Positions 45,161 to 55,054 of a DNA stretch of 64,000 nucleotides are shown here, piece by piece (positions within the stretch are counted from its first letter, which is position 1; each line of letters opens with the position of its first letter). Under the pieces are notes generated by a model. That model was not told the DNA's origin. It did no database searches and saw only the letters and a program-made list of their open reading frames with translations. Source of the DNA: JBCBSS01 sp039819065 (GTDB lineage: Bacteria; Bacteroidota; Bacteroidia; Cytophagales; Cyclobacteriaceae); the NCBI GenBank assembly GCA_039819065.1, contig JBCBSS010000002.1, positions 62,001 to 126,000 on the forward strand, given 5' to 3'. Made by a program: the position numbers and the translations under genes.

Positions 45161-48100
45161 ATGCAACTCACCAGGCTGGAAATAAAGGGTTTCAAAAGTT
45201 TCGGAGATAAGGTTGTTATTAATTTCGACAAGGGTATTACTGGCATTGTTGGCCCCAATGGGTGCGGCAAATCCAATGTTGTAGATGCCATTAGATGGGT
45301 ACTGGGAGAGCAAAAGACAAAGGCTCTCCGTTCTGACAAAATGGACAACGTCATTTTTAATGGCACCAAGAATAGAAAACCAACACAGCTAGCTGAGGTC
45401 TCACTCACTTTTGACAATACCAAGAATTTACTGCCAACTGAATATTCTCAGGTCACACTGACTAGAAGGTATTATCGATCAGGGGATAGCGAGTACGAGC
45501 TAAACGGTGTTCCCTGTAGATTGAAGGATATTACCAACCTCTTCCTGGACACGGGTATCGCTTCTAACAGCTATGCCATCATTGAATTGAAGATGGTGGA
45601 TGATATTCTAAATGATAAAGATAACTCCAGAAGGGCTTTATTTGAAGAGGCCGCAGGCATATCAAAATTTAAAAAGAGAAAGAAAGAGACATTAAAAAAA
45701 CTCCATGATACTGACGCCGATTTAGAACGTGTAGAAGACTTATTGTTCGAGATTGAGAAAAACCTCAAGTCTTTAGAAAGGCAAGCGAAGCAAACTGAAC
45801 GGTATTATAAACTTAAAGAGGAGTACAAGGCTTACAGCATTCAGTTGGCCAAAGTGAGTTTGGCCAAGTACACCGCCTCTTTAGAGGATATCAATAAAAA
45901 GGTTGAGGCCGAAAATGACAAGAAAACCAGCCTTAACAAACAAATCTCTGAAAAGGACGCCTTCATAGAGAAAGCGAAGGCAGAGTTGATAGAGAAAGAA
46001 AAGAACCTCAGCTCACGACAAAAAAACCTCAATGAGCATGTCAATAAGATAAGACAATACGAAAGCGAGAAGAAGGTCAAGAATGAACGGCTTCGATACT
46101 TAAATGATAAGGCGGACAATCTGAAAGAGCAGATAGAGCAGGATAAGAAGAGTAATGAGCGAGCGAAGTTCGCTATACAAAGCCTCACACAGGAAAGCGA
46201 ATCGGCCAATAAGATCATGCTTGAGCTAGAGCAGAAAGTTCAGGGGCTCAAAACTGATTATGAAGATCAAAAGCAAAAGACGGCAGGCCTTAAAGAAAAA
46301 GTTGTAGTACTCAAACAATTACAAAGACAAAAGCGTGAGGCTGTATTTCAACTGAACAAATCAGTGGAGATTAAAGAGATTCAACTCTCTTCTCTGAAGC
46401 AAGAACTGGAAAAAACCGCATCAGATAGTTCTGAACAGAGTGCGAGTCTGGTAGAATTTGAACAGAAGGTCAAAGTCCTTAAAGAAAGCTTAGATAGCAA
46501 GAATAAAACCCTTGAGAAACTCAAAAATGAGGATACCCAACTCCAAAATCGTATTGAGTCTGTTGAGAATACCATTGAGGTGATCAAGGAAGAATATGCC
46601 CAGATCAACCGCAAGCTAGACGCTCGTCAAAATGAATACGACCTGACTAAATCTTTGGTCGATAATCTCGAAGGTTTTCCTGAAGCCATCAAGTTCTTAA
46701 AGAAAGAGGCCAAATGGAAAAAGAATGCCCCTTTGCTATCCGATATTCTATCATGTAGCGACGACTATAGGGTAGCTATTGAAAACTACCTGGGACCATA
46801 CCTTAATTACTATATAGTAGATAATGAAGAGGATGCTTACGAAGCGGTTCATATTCTAGGAGATGCAGCCAAAGGTAAAGCCAACTTCTTTATACTTCAG
46901 GCATTTGAAAAATTCACACCCTCCACCAGTAACCTATATAATAATGCTTTCCCCGCCACGGAGGTAATGGAGTATGATGACAAGTACAGGCGGCTGATAG
47001 GTTTTGTATTGGACAACGTTTATATCGTCGAAGGTGATATTAAAAGTATACCAGTCGATGATGACAATATCTTTATTACTAAGAATGGCACTTTGACCAA
47101 AAGAAAGTTCAGCATTTCTGGTGGTTCAGTAGGCCTTTTCGAGGGAAAGAAAATTGGTAGGGCTAAAAACCTCCAAAAACTGGAAAAGGAAATTGCCAGT
47201 TTGAATAAAAAGCTGAATAACATTAATCAAAGTGTCACCGAGAAGCAGGAGGAGTTGGAATCCTTAAAAGCCAAGGTGAAACAAGAAGAGATTGATGTAC
47301 TTCAAAATGAGATTAATGAGATTAACGAGGAATATATATCTACTAAAACCAAACTTGAACAGCTAGGAGAGTTATTAAACAACGTCGACCTCAAGAAGGA
47401 GGATATGCTGGTCAAGATCGAGCAGTTTACTGAAGATATAGAAAGAGACAAGCCAAAAGCCCAGGAGGAGCAGGTTGAGCTTGACGAACAAGAGGAAAAA
47501 CTCAATGCCTTTGAAGAAGAGTTAACATCTAATACGGAAATACTCAATCAAAAATCTGCCGCTTACAATGAGCAGAATATATTCTACCACCAACAGGAAA
47601 ACCGGGTAGAAAGCCTGGAAAAGGAACTGGAATACAAACAGGACTCGCTAAACAGCAGTCGCCAGCGCATCGAAAAGAATCAGGAAGAACTCAAAAACAA
47701 CAGCTCAGAAATCAAACAACTACTGGAAAAGGTTGAAAGCAATGATGACGACCTGATCAAAATGTATAGTGAGAAGGAGGTGATGGATGATGAGTTGAAT
47801 GAAAGTGAGAAATCTTACTATGCAGCCAGAGGTGACATAGAGAATGCAGAAAAAGAATCCAGGTCCATTCAGAATGCCAGAGAGTCGGTCGATACCGTCA
47901 TTATGGAGTTACAGAATCGACTGAATGAAGTAAAGCTGGAATTGAGCGCAGTAAAAGAACGCGCCTCGGTAGAATTCAACATTACGGTTGACGAATTGGA
48001 GCAAGCAGAGCCTGATGAGGCGGTAGCATCACTTTCGGAGATTGAATTGCGTTCTAAAGTAAATCAGACACGCGATAAGATAGACCGTATGGGGCCTATC

Positions 48101-48694
48101 AACCCTATGGCCATGGAGGCCTATGGAGAGATTAAAGAGCGTTTTGATTTCATCACCACTCAGAAAGAAGATCTAATTAAGGCCAAGGAATCATTGCTTA
48201 CCACAATTGGTGAAATAGATACGGTAGCTCGTGAAACCTTCCTGGAAGCTTATGATAAGATCAAAGAGAATTTCATTAAGGTTTTCAGGTCGCTGTTTAC
48301 TGATGAAGATGATTGCGACCTAAAGCTGATCGATCCGGAAAAGCCTTTGGAGTCAGGCATTGACATCATTGCTAAGCCCAAGGGCAAACGCCCATTGACG
48401 ATAAACCAATTGTCAGGTGGAGAGAAGACGCTAACAGCGACCTCACTATTGTTTGCTATTTATCTGCTAAAACCGGCACCATTCTGTATTTTCGACGAAG
48501 TGGATGCTCCCCTAGACGATGCTAATATCGACAAGTTCAACAATATCATTAAGACATTTTCAGAGGATTCCCAGTTCATCATTGTAACTCATAATAAACG
48601 TACCATGGCTAGCACAGACGTGATTTATGGTATCACGATGATAGAACAAGGAGTATCTAGGGTTGTGCCTGTGGATCTAAGAGAACTGGCCTAG
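45161..48694 (+). CDS. smc: Chromosome segregation protein SMC
   Basis: A 1,177-residue SMC ATPase that organises chromosomes with ScpA and ScpB. The N-terminal Walker A GPNGCGKSN is at 31-39. Two long coiled coils (about 165-500 and 670-1015) flank a hinge (about 505-670, ending in a Gly-rich SGGSVGLFEGKKIGR patch). The C-terminal head holds the signature NQLSGGEKTLTA and Walker B FCIFDEVDAPLDDAN. Length and order fit a complete SMC. scpA and scpB are not in this window. Confidence 0.97.
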   Translation: MQLTRLEIKGFKSFGDKVVINFDKGITGIVGPNGCGKSNVVDAIRWVLGEQKTKALRSDKMDNVIFNGTKNRKPTQLAEVSLTFDNTKNLLPTEYSQVTLTRRYYRSGDSEYELNGVPCRLKDITNLFLDTGIASNSYAIIELKMVDDILNDKDNSRRALFEEAAGISKFKKRKKETLKKLHDTDADLERVEDLLFEIEKNLKSLERQAKQTERYYKLKEEYKAYSIQLAKVSLAKYTASLEDINKKVEAENDKKTSLNKQISEKDAFIEKAKAELIEKEKNLSSRQKNLNEHVNKIRQYESEKKVKNERLRYLNDKADNLKEQIEQDKKSNERAKFAIQSLTQESESANKIMLELEQKVQGLKTDYEDQKQKTAGLKEKVVVLKQLQRQKREAVFQLNKSVEIKEIQLSSLKQELEKTASDSSEQSASLVEFEQKVKVLKESLDSKNKTLEKLKNEDTQLQNRIESVENTIEVIKEEYAQINRKLDARQNEYDLTKSLVDNLEGFPEAIKFLKKEAKWKKNAPLLSDILSCSDDYRVAIENYLGPYLNYYIVDNEEDAYEAVHILGDAAKGKANFFILQAFEKFTPSTSNLYNNAFPATEVMEYDDKYRRLIGFVLDNVYIVEGDIKSIPVDDDNIFITKNGTLTKRKFSISGGSVGLFEGKKIGRAKNLQKLEKEIASLNKKLNNINQSVTEKQEELESLKAKVKQEEIDVLQNEINEINEEYISTKTKLEQLGELLNNVDLKKEDMLVKIEQFTEDIERDKPKAQEEQVELDEQEEKLNAFEEELTSNTEILNQKSAAYNEQNIFYHQQENRVESLEKELEYKQDSLNSSRQRIEKNQEELKNNSSEIKQLLEKVESNDDDLIKMYSEKEVMDDELNESEKSYYAARGDIENAEKESRSIQNARESVDTVIMELQNRLNEVKLELSAVKERASVEFNITVDELEQAEPDEAVASLSEIELRSKVNQTRDKIDRMGPINPMAMEAYGEIKERFDFITTQKEDLIKAKESLLTTIGEIDTVARETFLEAYDKIKENFIKVFRSLFTDEDDCDLKLIDPEKPLESGIDIIAKPKGKRPLTINQLSGGEKTLTATSLLFAIYLLKPAPFCIFDEVDAPLDDANIDKFNNIIKTFSEDSQFIIVTHNKRTMASTDVIYGITMIEQGVSRVVPVDLRELA

Positions 48695-48697
48695 TAA

Positions 48698-50128
48698 TTA
48701 AGCGCTGGCCTTTTTGATTTCCGGTACGCAAGGATAGTCGAAAAGGCAGTTTTGCTTAATGGCCTTAACGACTTTCTCAGGTACACATTTCTCCCAACCT
48801 TCCTCACCACTTTTGATTTTGGCAAGCACATTATCAGATATGATGTGTAGTAAATTCACGTTGGCATCTTCAATCTCCTGAAGCTTATTATTCTCGATCA
48901 AATAATAAAACAAATGCTTAAGGTGGTCGGGTAATTCCATGTCATTCAGCGTGTAAAGCTCCTTTGACTCTCCTTGTTTCAGAGATGGGTAAACGTATAA
49001 CTTCACATTATGGCCGAATAGCGTACCAAATGCCTCAAGTACACCTCCTCGCAGGTTTTTATAATATCCCTCATCAAATACTCGCTGAAGGTTATATACC
49101 CCTAGAATAATACCGATTTTGTAACCGCGGTTGATGGTAGATATATAGTTGACCAGCCTGTAGTATTCAGGATAATTTGAGATCAATACATTCTGTCCCA
49201 AGGAGCATATGATATCTGCTCGGTTTAGAAAATCCTTCTCGTCAATTTCTCCATCACTGGTGAGGTCGCTCAAGGTGAGTTCAGTCAACACTACGATCTT
49301 CTTCTTGTCTACGTCCGTCTCCCTTTTGAACTTACGCCAGCCAGTCAGAAGCATATTCACGTTGACATTAGTAACCGGTCTAAAACGACCACGTAAGACC
49401 AGCACATTCTTTTTGTACAAAGCTTCAGAAGGTTGTATGGCGTTTCCGTCAGGGCCAAACATAGCCGCATTGGTCATACCATTCTTGACCAATTTGAGAC
49501 TCATCAGGCGGTTATCAACCTCTTTAAAATCCTCACCTTCCAGCTTGAACATGTCTATCTCCACGCGACCAGGGGTAACGTTGTCTAGTAAAGAATTGAG
49601 CAATTCTTCTGGGTCTTTGATAAAGAAACAACCAAAGATTAGGTTCACACCAATGATACCCAGGGCGTGTTGTTGCATGAGGTTGTCATCATCATGCATT
49701 TTGACATGAATGATACACTCATTGGGTTCAGTGTTAGGACTCAGTTGGAAGCGTAAACCTATCCACCCGTGGGGTTGATTGGTTTTACTGTAGTTCAACG
49801 CTTCTACCGTATTAGCTAATGCGAAAAATCGCGTATTGTCAACTCTATCCGGCAACCTCTCTCCCAACAAACGGTATTCCTTATCCAGCATGCGAAGAAG
49901 CCGAGGTTCACAAACATATCGATCCGTATGCCCATAAATCTCATCGCTGAAAGTCATGTCATAGGCAGACATGGTTTTGGCGATGGTTCCGGAAGCTCCT
50001 CCTGCTTTGAAAAAATTGGCCGCTACCTCCTGGCCCGCACCAATTTCAGCAAAAGAACCATAGATATCTTTACTCAGGTTAACTTTGAGGGCCTTCTCTT
50101 TGACGGTAAGCTTTCTGATCGAATCCAT
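48698..50128 (-). CDS. Conserved Bacteroidota protein of unknown function
   Basis: A 476-residue cytosolic protein with no signal peptide. It has a highly characteristic N-terminal stretch, FAEIGAGQEVAANFFKAGGA then SGTIAKTMSAYDMTFSD, and a second core GWIGLRFQLSPNTEPNECII. From memory, relatives are widespread and sometimes named nicotinate-nucleotide adenylyltransferase. I see no HxGH nucleotidyltransferase motif, so that name is not supported. It is convergent with smc (3-bp gap) and divergent from the NhaP-type antiporter. The function is unknown; enzymatic catalysis is plausible from its conserved Gly-rich N-terminus. Confidence 0.8.
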   Translation of the reverse strand: MDSIRKLTVKEKALKVNLSKDIYGSFAEIGAGQEVAANFFKAGGASGTIAKTMSAYDMTFSDEIYGHTDRYVCEPRLLRMLDKEYRLLGERLPDRVDNTRFFALANTVEALNYSKTNQPHGWIGLRFQLSPNTEPNECIIHVKMHDDDNLMQQHALGIIGVNLIFGCFFIKDPEELLNSLLDNVTPGRVEIDMFKLEGEDFKEVDNRLMSLKLVKNGMTNAAMFGPDGNAIQPSEALYKKNVLVLRGRFRPVTNVNVNMLLTGWRKFKRETDVDKKKIVVLTELTLSDLTSDGEIDEKDFLNRADIICSLGQNVLISNYPEYYRLVNYISTINRGYKIGIILGVYNLQRVFDEGYYKNLRGGVLEAFGTLFGHNVKLYVYPSLKQGESKELYTLNDMELPDHLKHLFYYLIENNKLQEIEDANVNLLHIISDNVLAKIKSGEEGWEKCVPEKVVKAIKQNCLFDYPCVPEIKKASA

Positions 50129-50314
50129 GTTGGTAATCCGCAGGTTGTTTGTGTAAAGGAATCAAATTTTCTTTAAAATATCATCTCTGACACGACAAAT
50201 TAAACTTTAATTATTTACCTTAGAATAAGCTCAAAACCCTGTTTTTGAATAACTTCTATTTTTTAGTTTAAGTCCGGGCAGACTTTATTTTTTGCTGGCT
50301 TTATTCATTGTGAT

Positions 50315-51595
50315 ATGAATGTTCTGGATTTCATAGCCATTCTTATCGTCTTGGCTGCATTTTTTACGCTGATTAACCTCAATTTCCTCAAGCTACCCTC
50401 GACGATCGGCCTGATGCTTTTGGCATTGGCACTATCTGCTTTCATCATACTAGGAGGGCTCGTATTTAGCGATGTCACCAGAATAGCTACCAACATCATG
50501 ACCGAGTTTGATTTCTCTGACGTTCTCTTTGACGTCATGCTCAGTTTCTTACTATTTGCTGGTGCCCTGGAAATCAACTTAAGAAAGCTCGGTGAGGAAA
50601 AGTGGACTATTCTAGCCCTAGCCACCTTAGGTGTGTTGATATCCACCTTTGTAATAGGCACCGTGATGTACGTCATTCTGCCATTCCTGGGGCTTTCCTT
50701 GAGCTACATCTACTGCCTGTTATTCGGAGCACTCATCTCTCCTACTGATCCGATTTCCGTATTGGCCATGCTTAAGAAGTACAACATGTCCAAGAATCTG
50801 GAATCGCAAATAGCAGGTGAGTCTTTATTTAATGATGGTGTTGGTGTGGTAGTATTCCTTTCCATATTCAGCGTGGCAAGAACTGGTGTAGATAACTTTG
50901 AACCCTTTAACGTCCTGGAATTATTCGGTCTTGAAGTAGGGGGAGGCCTATTACTAGGAGTTGTATTTGGTTACATAGGCCTGTATTTGCTTAAAATCAT
51001 TGATAACGAGCATACGGAAATAGAAGTCTTGGTCACGCTATCAATGGTGCTAGGAGGTTCTAGGCTCGCCGATCATATCGGCGTTTCGGGGCCTTTGGCC
51101 ATGGTGGTGATGGGGCTTTTTGTAGGTAGAAAGGGCCGATCTAAATCTCTGGAAAATGTAGCCGGGGAATATGTCTATAAATTCTGGCATTTGATGGATG
51201 AAGCCATGAACGCTATCCTGTTCATTCTGATAGGTATGCAAGTGATTCTTATCAAATTCGAGGTGGATTACCTCTATTCTGCCTCTATTGCCATTGTGGT
51301 GGTTCTTTTAGGTAGGGCCTTCGGTGTTGGACTACCTATTTTCGCAATGCGTATTCGTAAATACTTCCCTCAATACACAGTCAGAATTCTCACCTGGAGC
51401 GGTTTGAGAGGAGGTATTTCAGTGGCATTGGCACTATCACTATACCATCCCTATAAAGGCTTTGAACTGGATGCACACGTCGCTGACTTGATCACTACTA
51501 TGACTTATGGTGTGGTACTGTTCTCAATCGTTGTGCAAGGCCTTACTATTAAGGGATTATTCCAAAGATTTGCCAAAGCAAATCCACCTTCCTAA
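50315..51595 (+). CDS. CPA1-type sodium/proton antiporter (NhaP-like)
   Basis: A 426-residue membrane protein with about 12 hydrophobic segments. The ion-site motifs of the CPA1 family are present: SPTDP (142-146, Asp145) and the FND segment with Asn173-Asp174 in ESLFNDGVGVVVF. Such proteins exchange Na+ for H+ to keep cytoplasmic pH and sodium low, as expected for a marine bacterium. It lacks a C-terminal regulatory tail. It is separated from the next transporter by 182 bp, which contain a weak inverted repeat (ATCAAGG...CCTTGAT). Confidence 0.92.
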   Translation: MNVLDFIAILIVLAAFFTLINLNFLKLPSTIGLMLLALALSAFIILGGLVFSDVTRIATNIMTEFDFSDVLFDVMLSFLLFAGALEINLRKLGEEKWTILALATLGVLISTFVIGTVMYVILPFLGLSLSYIYCLLFGALISPTDPISVLAMLKKYNMSKNLESQIAGESLFNDGVGVVVFLSIFSVARTGVDNFEPFNVLELFGLEVGGGLLLGVVFGYIGLYLLKIIDNEHTEIEVLVTLSMVLGGSRLADHIGVSGPLAMVVMGLFVGRKGRSKSLENVAGEYVYKFWHLMDEAMNAILFILIGMQVILIKFEVDYLYSASIAIVVVLLGRAFGVGLPIFAMRIRKYFPQYTVRILTWSGLRGGISVALALSLYHPYKGFELDAHVADLITTMTYGVVLFSIVVQGLTIKGLFQRFAKANPPS

Positions 51596-51777
51596 AACGT
51601 ATATCTCAAGGATGCATCAAGGTTCTACTATCTTTAATGCCTTGATCCTCAACCCCGTCCTCGTTCGATACAACAGGAAGAACAACCTACCTCCCACCAT
51701 AGAACACTTTTGAATATTTGAAATTTGTCTATATTTTCAGGCCGTAAAAATTTAACCTAACGATAAAATAATCTTTC

Positions 51778-53181
51778 ATGGCAAACAGAGGAGGCTTTTC
51801 GAGCCGGCTAGGGTTTATAGCAGCAGCGGCAGGATCCGCCGTAGGACTTGGTAATATTTGGAAATTTCCTTTCGAGGTAGGAAATGGTGGTGGTGCTGCT
51901 TTCGTAGTGATCTACTTAACCTTCTGTTTTGTGCTCTGCTTTCCGGTAATGGTGACAGAGATTGCCATTGGTAGAAAAACCTCACTCAATCCCGTTGGAG
52001 CTTTCAAAGCGTTAGGATATAAGAATTGGGCCTTTGTAGGTAAGTTAGGTATCATCAGTGGTGTTCTGATATTATCCTTCTATAATGTGGTGGCCGGATG
52101 GGCCTTTGGCTACTTTCTGGAGATGGTATCAGGTAATTTCGGCATCGGTGGTGAGTTTGGTACTTTTGTTTCTGATTGGGCAAAAGTGGGAGGATATGCC
52201 ATCATCTTCATGATCTCGACCGCTTTCATCGTATCGAGAGGTATTTCAGGAGGTATAGAAAAGGCAGCTAAAATATTGATGCCTACACTAATCATTATCA
52301 TCCTAAGCCTTGTAGTTTACTCTTTGACTTTGGAAAACTCGTTCAAAGGAATCGAGTTCTACTTGGTACCGGATTTTTCCAAAATCACTGCCAATGTAGT
52401 TTTTAGCGCCCTTGGCCAAGCATTTTTCTCGCTTTCCCTGGGTATGGGAGCCCTAATCACCTACGGAAGCTATGTGGGTAAGAAGGAAAACATTGTGACA
52501 TCAGCCGCCTTGATCACACTGGCTGACGTCGGTATAGCCTTTATCGCAGGGCTAATGATGTTTCCTTTGGTGGCCTTTATGAATGGAGGTGATATGAGCA
52601 ATGTTGGTGAAGGTGGAGCTGGTTTGATTTTCGCCACCCTGCCGGGCGTATTTGAAACTTTAGGACCGACGCTAGGTATTATCATTGGTTCCCTATTCTT
52701 TCTGTTACTCTCTTTCGCAGCACTTACCTCTACAGTTTCGTTACTGGAAGTACCTGTTGCTTATGTAGTTGACGAGCACAATATCCAAAGAAACCGAGCG
52801 GTTTGGTTAGTAGCCATTGTAATCTTTGTGGTCGGTTTACCATCGCTTTTGGCTAATGGAGCCTCGGGCTTTTTCACCAACTTCATTACTTATTTCGGCG
52901 CTGAAAAAGCCACGGATTTCATGACTTTCGTTGGCCATATAGCTAATGATTCCTTCTTACCACTCGGAGGTTGCGTTATCGTATTCTTTGCCGCTTACAT
53001 ATGGAAGAAGGAAAATCTAATGAATGAGATAGAAATTGGTTTTGACGGTTTTCGTCAGAAGTTCATATCGAAATATATAGATTTTGCCATAAGCTATTTA
53101 TGTCCATTAATACTCGCGATTCTTTTCGTCTTGACCGTTCTCAATCGCTTCTTCGACATTAATCCCTTTGAAAATATTTAA
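51778..53181 (+). CDS. Sodium-dependent transporter (NSS/SNF family)
   Basis: A 467-residue LeuT-fold symporter with about 11-12 membrane segments. GSAVGLGNIWKFPFEVGNGG (TM1 unwound region) carries the Na+ and substrate site, and YNVVAGWAFGYFLEM (TM3) and FFSLSLGMGALITYGSY (TM6) match the family. NSS proteins import amino acids or related compounds with Na+. The substrate cannot be told. It follows the Na+/H+ antiporter on the same strand and ends at a strong terminator. Confidence 0.93.
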   Translation: MANRGGFSSRLGFIAAAAGSAVGLGNIWKFPFEVGNGGGAAFVVIYLTFCFVLCFPVMVTEIAIGRKTSLNPVGAFKALGYKNWAFVGKLGIISGVLILSFYNVVAGWAFGYFLEMVSGNFGIGGEFGTFVSDWAKVGGYAIIFMISTAFIVSRGISGGIEKAAKILMPTLIIIILSLVVYSLTLENSFKGIEFYLVPDFSKITANVVFSALGQAFFSLSLGMGALITYGSYVGKKENIVTSAALITLADVGIAFIAGLMMFPLVAFMNGGDMSNVGEGGAGLIFATLPGVFETLGPTLGIIIGSLFFLLLSFAALTSTVSLLEVPVAYVVDEHNIQRNRAVWLVAIVIFVVGLPSLLANGASGFFTNFITYFGAEKATDFMTFVGHIANDSFLPLGGCVIVFFAAYIWKKENLMNEIEIGFDGFRQKFISKYIDFAISYLCPLILAILFVLTVLNRFFDINPFENI

Positions 53182-53185
53182 ACAC

Positions 53186-53220
53186 AAAAAAGGCGGCTAG
53201 AATGACTAGCCGCCTTTTTT
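53186..53220. terminator. Strong bidirectional rho-independent terminator
   Basis: GGCGGCTAG pairs with CTAGCCGCC around an AATGA loop and is flanked by A6 and T6 tracts, giving U-runs in both directions. It separates the NSS transporter gene from the convergent TerB-like gene. Confidence 0.93.
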
Positions 53221-53238
53221 GTTACCAAAGCTTAGAGA

Positions 53239-53667
53239 CTAAATCTCATAATTAGCTTCAACGCGATCAACGAACTCATCCCACTCCTCGGGTAGGGGAT
53301 TACCGCGATCAAATAAGGTAACTATCTCAGTTACCAATTCTTTCTTATAGCCAAATTGCTTAACAATATCTTCACAAAAAGTAATCTCATCATCATCAAC
53401 AACGCCATCAGCATAAACCATCAGTACTAAGTCGTAAAGCTGGTTCATTTTATTCTCATGACTGTTAGGTATATGCAACTCGAGTTTCTTGTCACTTTCT
53501 ATGATCCTCTTTGTTTGTCTTTCTTTGAGACCATACTTTTCACCAAGCTTATAAAGTAATTTGATCTCCTCCTCGTGTAAATGTCCGTCAGACTTGGCTA
53601 AGGCCACCAAATTGTTCAGGTGACTCTTCTTAAATGACAAATACTCTCTTTCAAAAAAACCAATCAT
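53239..53667 (-). CDS. TerB-like protein (first of a pair)
   Basis: A 142-residue helical protein of the TerB-like family. HLNNLVALAKSDGHLHEEEI (16-35) and LVLMVYADGVVDDDEITFCE carry the two acidic helix-loop-helix motifs (DGxLxxxE and DGxxxxxE) that bind divalent metal in TerB. There is no signal peptide or membrane segment. It is a paralogue of the next gene (111 bp upstream, same strand). The TerB fold is tied to stress and membrane-associated signalling. No tellurite operon is present, so a tellurite role is not supported. Confidence 0.82.
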   Translation of the reverse strand: MIGFFEREYLSFKKSHLNNLVALAKSDGHLHEEEIKLLYKLGEKYGLKERQTKRIIESDKKLELHIPNSHENKMNQLYDLVLMVYADGVVDDDEITFCEDIVKQFGYKKELVTEIVTLFDRGNPLPEEWDEFVDRVEANYEI

Positions 53668-53778
53668 AGCAACAAGGTTTAAGATTTTAAGCTATTCAAA
53701 AAGATACTAATAATATAGTCTAATTCTGCGCAAGAGCCAAAAAGTACATCGACCTTTGAATATGTCTACAACATAAAA

Positions 53779-54162
53779 TCAATCCCACAGGCGACGGGTC
53801 AATGAAATAACATGGTCCAAATCACTTTTTTGCATTCCCATCCTCTCGGCTACATGGAGGCAAAGGTCATACTCCTTATCTTCGATTTCGCCATCTACCA
53901 TTGACATGTAAACGACATCAGCTAGTTGTTCATCTTTATCTTCTTCAGTTTCCGGGGGCACAAATTCCAGTTTATCCGCATTCTCTATTACGCTGTGTAC
54001 CTGATCATGAGGTAATCCAAGCTCCTCAGCCCTTTCCTCCAAAAACACTTTCTCGTCATCATCCAAAAAACCATCTACTACAGCTACTGCAACCAAGTTT
54101 TTAAAATGATCTAGTGTTACAAAGCGGTTATTTTCCACTGACATTAATTCGTTTTTTGTCAT
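53779..54162 (-). CDS. TerB-like protein (second of a pair)
   Basis: A 127-residue helical protein from the ATG at 54162; ATG 54144 is an alternative start. An upstream in-frame extension to 54300 would cross the promoter region of the divergent barrel gene and is not family-like. FKNLVAVAVVDGFLDDDEKV and DVVYMSMVDGEIEDKEYD mirror the paired acidic motifs of its downstream paralogue. It is cytosolic. The duplicated pair suggests a homo- or heteromeric complex. Confidence 0.82.
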   Translation of the reverse strand: MTKNELMSVENNRFVTLDHFKNLVAVAVVDGFLDDDEKVFLEERAEELGLPHDQVHSVIENADKLEFVPPETEEDKDEQLADVVYMSMVDGEIEDKEYDLCLHVAERMGMQKSDLDHVISLTRRLWD

Positions 54163-54265
54163 AAAGATAGAAAGAATATTGACGTTTCGATTTAATTTCA
54201 AGGAACTATATGGAATAGGCGACCAGTTCAAATCGCTATGTTTTTTAACCCTAATCCAAGATAAA

Positions 54266-55054
54266 ATGAAGTATACACTCAAATTTTGCCTAACTCTCAT
54301 TCTGTTATTTTCCTGTCAATTATTATCGGCGCAAATATTTACAGACCGACCTAATCAAACAGATGCCATTCAATTATTACCTAAAGGCTTCTTTCAAGTA
54401 GAATTAGGATACATGCGCAATATTGAGAGGTTAGAAGGTTCGTTTGACCAATTCAATCTTCGAACCAATACTGCACCCAATGTCAGTATCAAATATGGTC
54501 TATCTGATCGTGTTGAAGTCAGGGTATTGTTCAACTATATCACATTAAGCTCCAGAATTGACGGCAATACATTCAGACAAGATGATGGGGTGTCTCCTAT
54601 CACCCTGTCACCTAAGTTTTTCCTATTCGAGCAAAAAGGGATTCTACCTAAAACAACTTTCGTTGCCAATTTGACTTTCCCATCGGTCGGTAGCGAGCAA
54701 TTTCAAGTACAAGACCTCAATTATGGCTTTAGGTTCTTGATGGAAAATGCGACAGGCAAGTCTTCAATCGCCTACGGTATAGGCCTGGATGTAGCAGATA
54801 ACGGTGAAACCGCAGGAGCTTATTCTATCACCTATGGCTATCCAATAACAGATAAATTGGGGAGTTTTGTTGAATTCTTTGGCTTTCTACCGGGAGAGGC
54901 ACAGAGTACACACACCTTCGATTTTGGACTGACTTACCTGATTATCGACTCAATACAAATCGATGTGTCATATGGAATAGGCTTAAATGAAAGAAGTTTT
55001 GACAACTTCATAAGCACTGGAATTGCATGGGGTATCAATACTCGGAAGAATTAA
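54266..55054 (+). CDS. Outer-membrane transporter-like beta-barrel protein
   Basis: A 262-residue exported protein with a signal peptide (residues 1-22, SCQLLSAQ). The start is ATG 54266; an in-frame extension to 54179 would lack a signal peptide at its N-terminus. The mature protein begins IFTDRPNQTDAIQLLPKGFF, the conserved opening of a family often labelled as phenol-degradation meta-pathway transporter-like, followed by about 12 amphipathic strands. Its substrate is unknown. Its stop codon overlaps that of the convergent glycosyltransferase gene. Confidence 0.85.
   Translation: MKYTLKFCLTLILLFSCQLLSAQIFTDRPNQTDAIQLLPKGFFQVELGYMRNIERLEGSFDQFNLRTNTAPNVSIKYGLSDRVEVRVLFNYITLSSRIDGNTFRQDDGVSPITLSPKFFLFEQKGILPKTTFVANLTFPSVGSEQFQVQDLNYGFRFLMENATGKSSIAYGIGLDVADNGETAGAYSITYGYPITDKLGSFVEFFGFLPGEAQSTHTFDFGLTYLIIDSIQIDVSYGIGLNERSFDNFISTGIAWGINTRKN

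Noticed and set aside
51610..51650. Inverted repeat ATCAAGG...CCTTGAT between the two sodium-coupled transporter genes
   Set aside because: The loop is about 18 bases and there is no U-tract, so it is not a convincing terminator.
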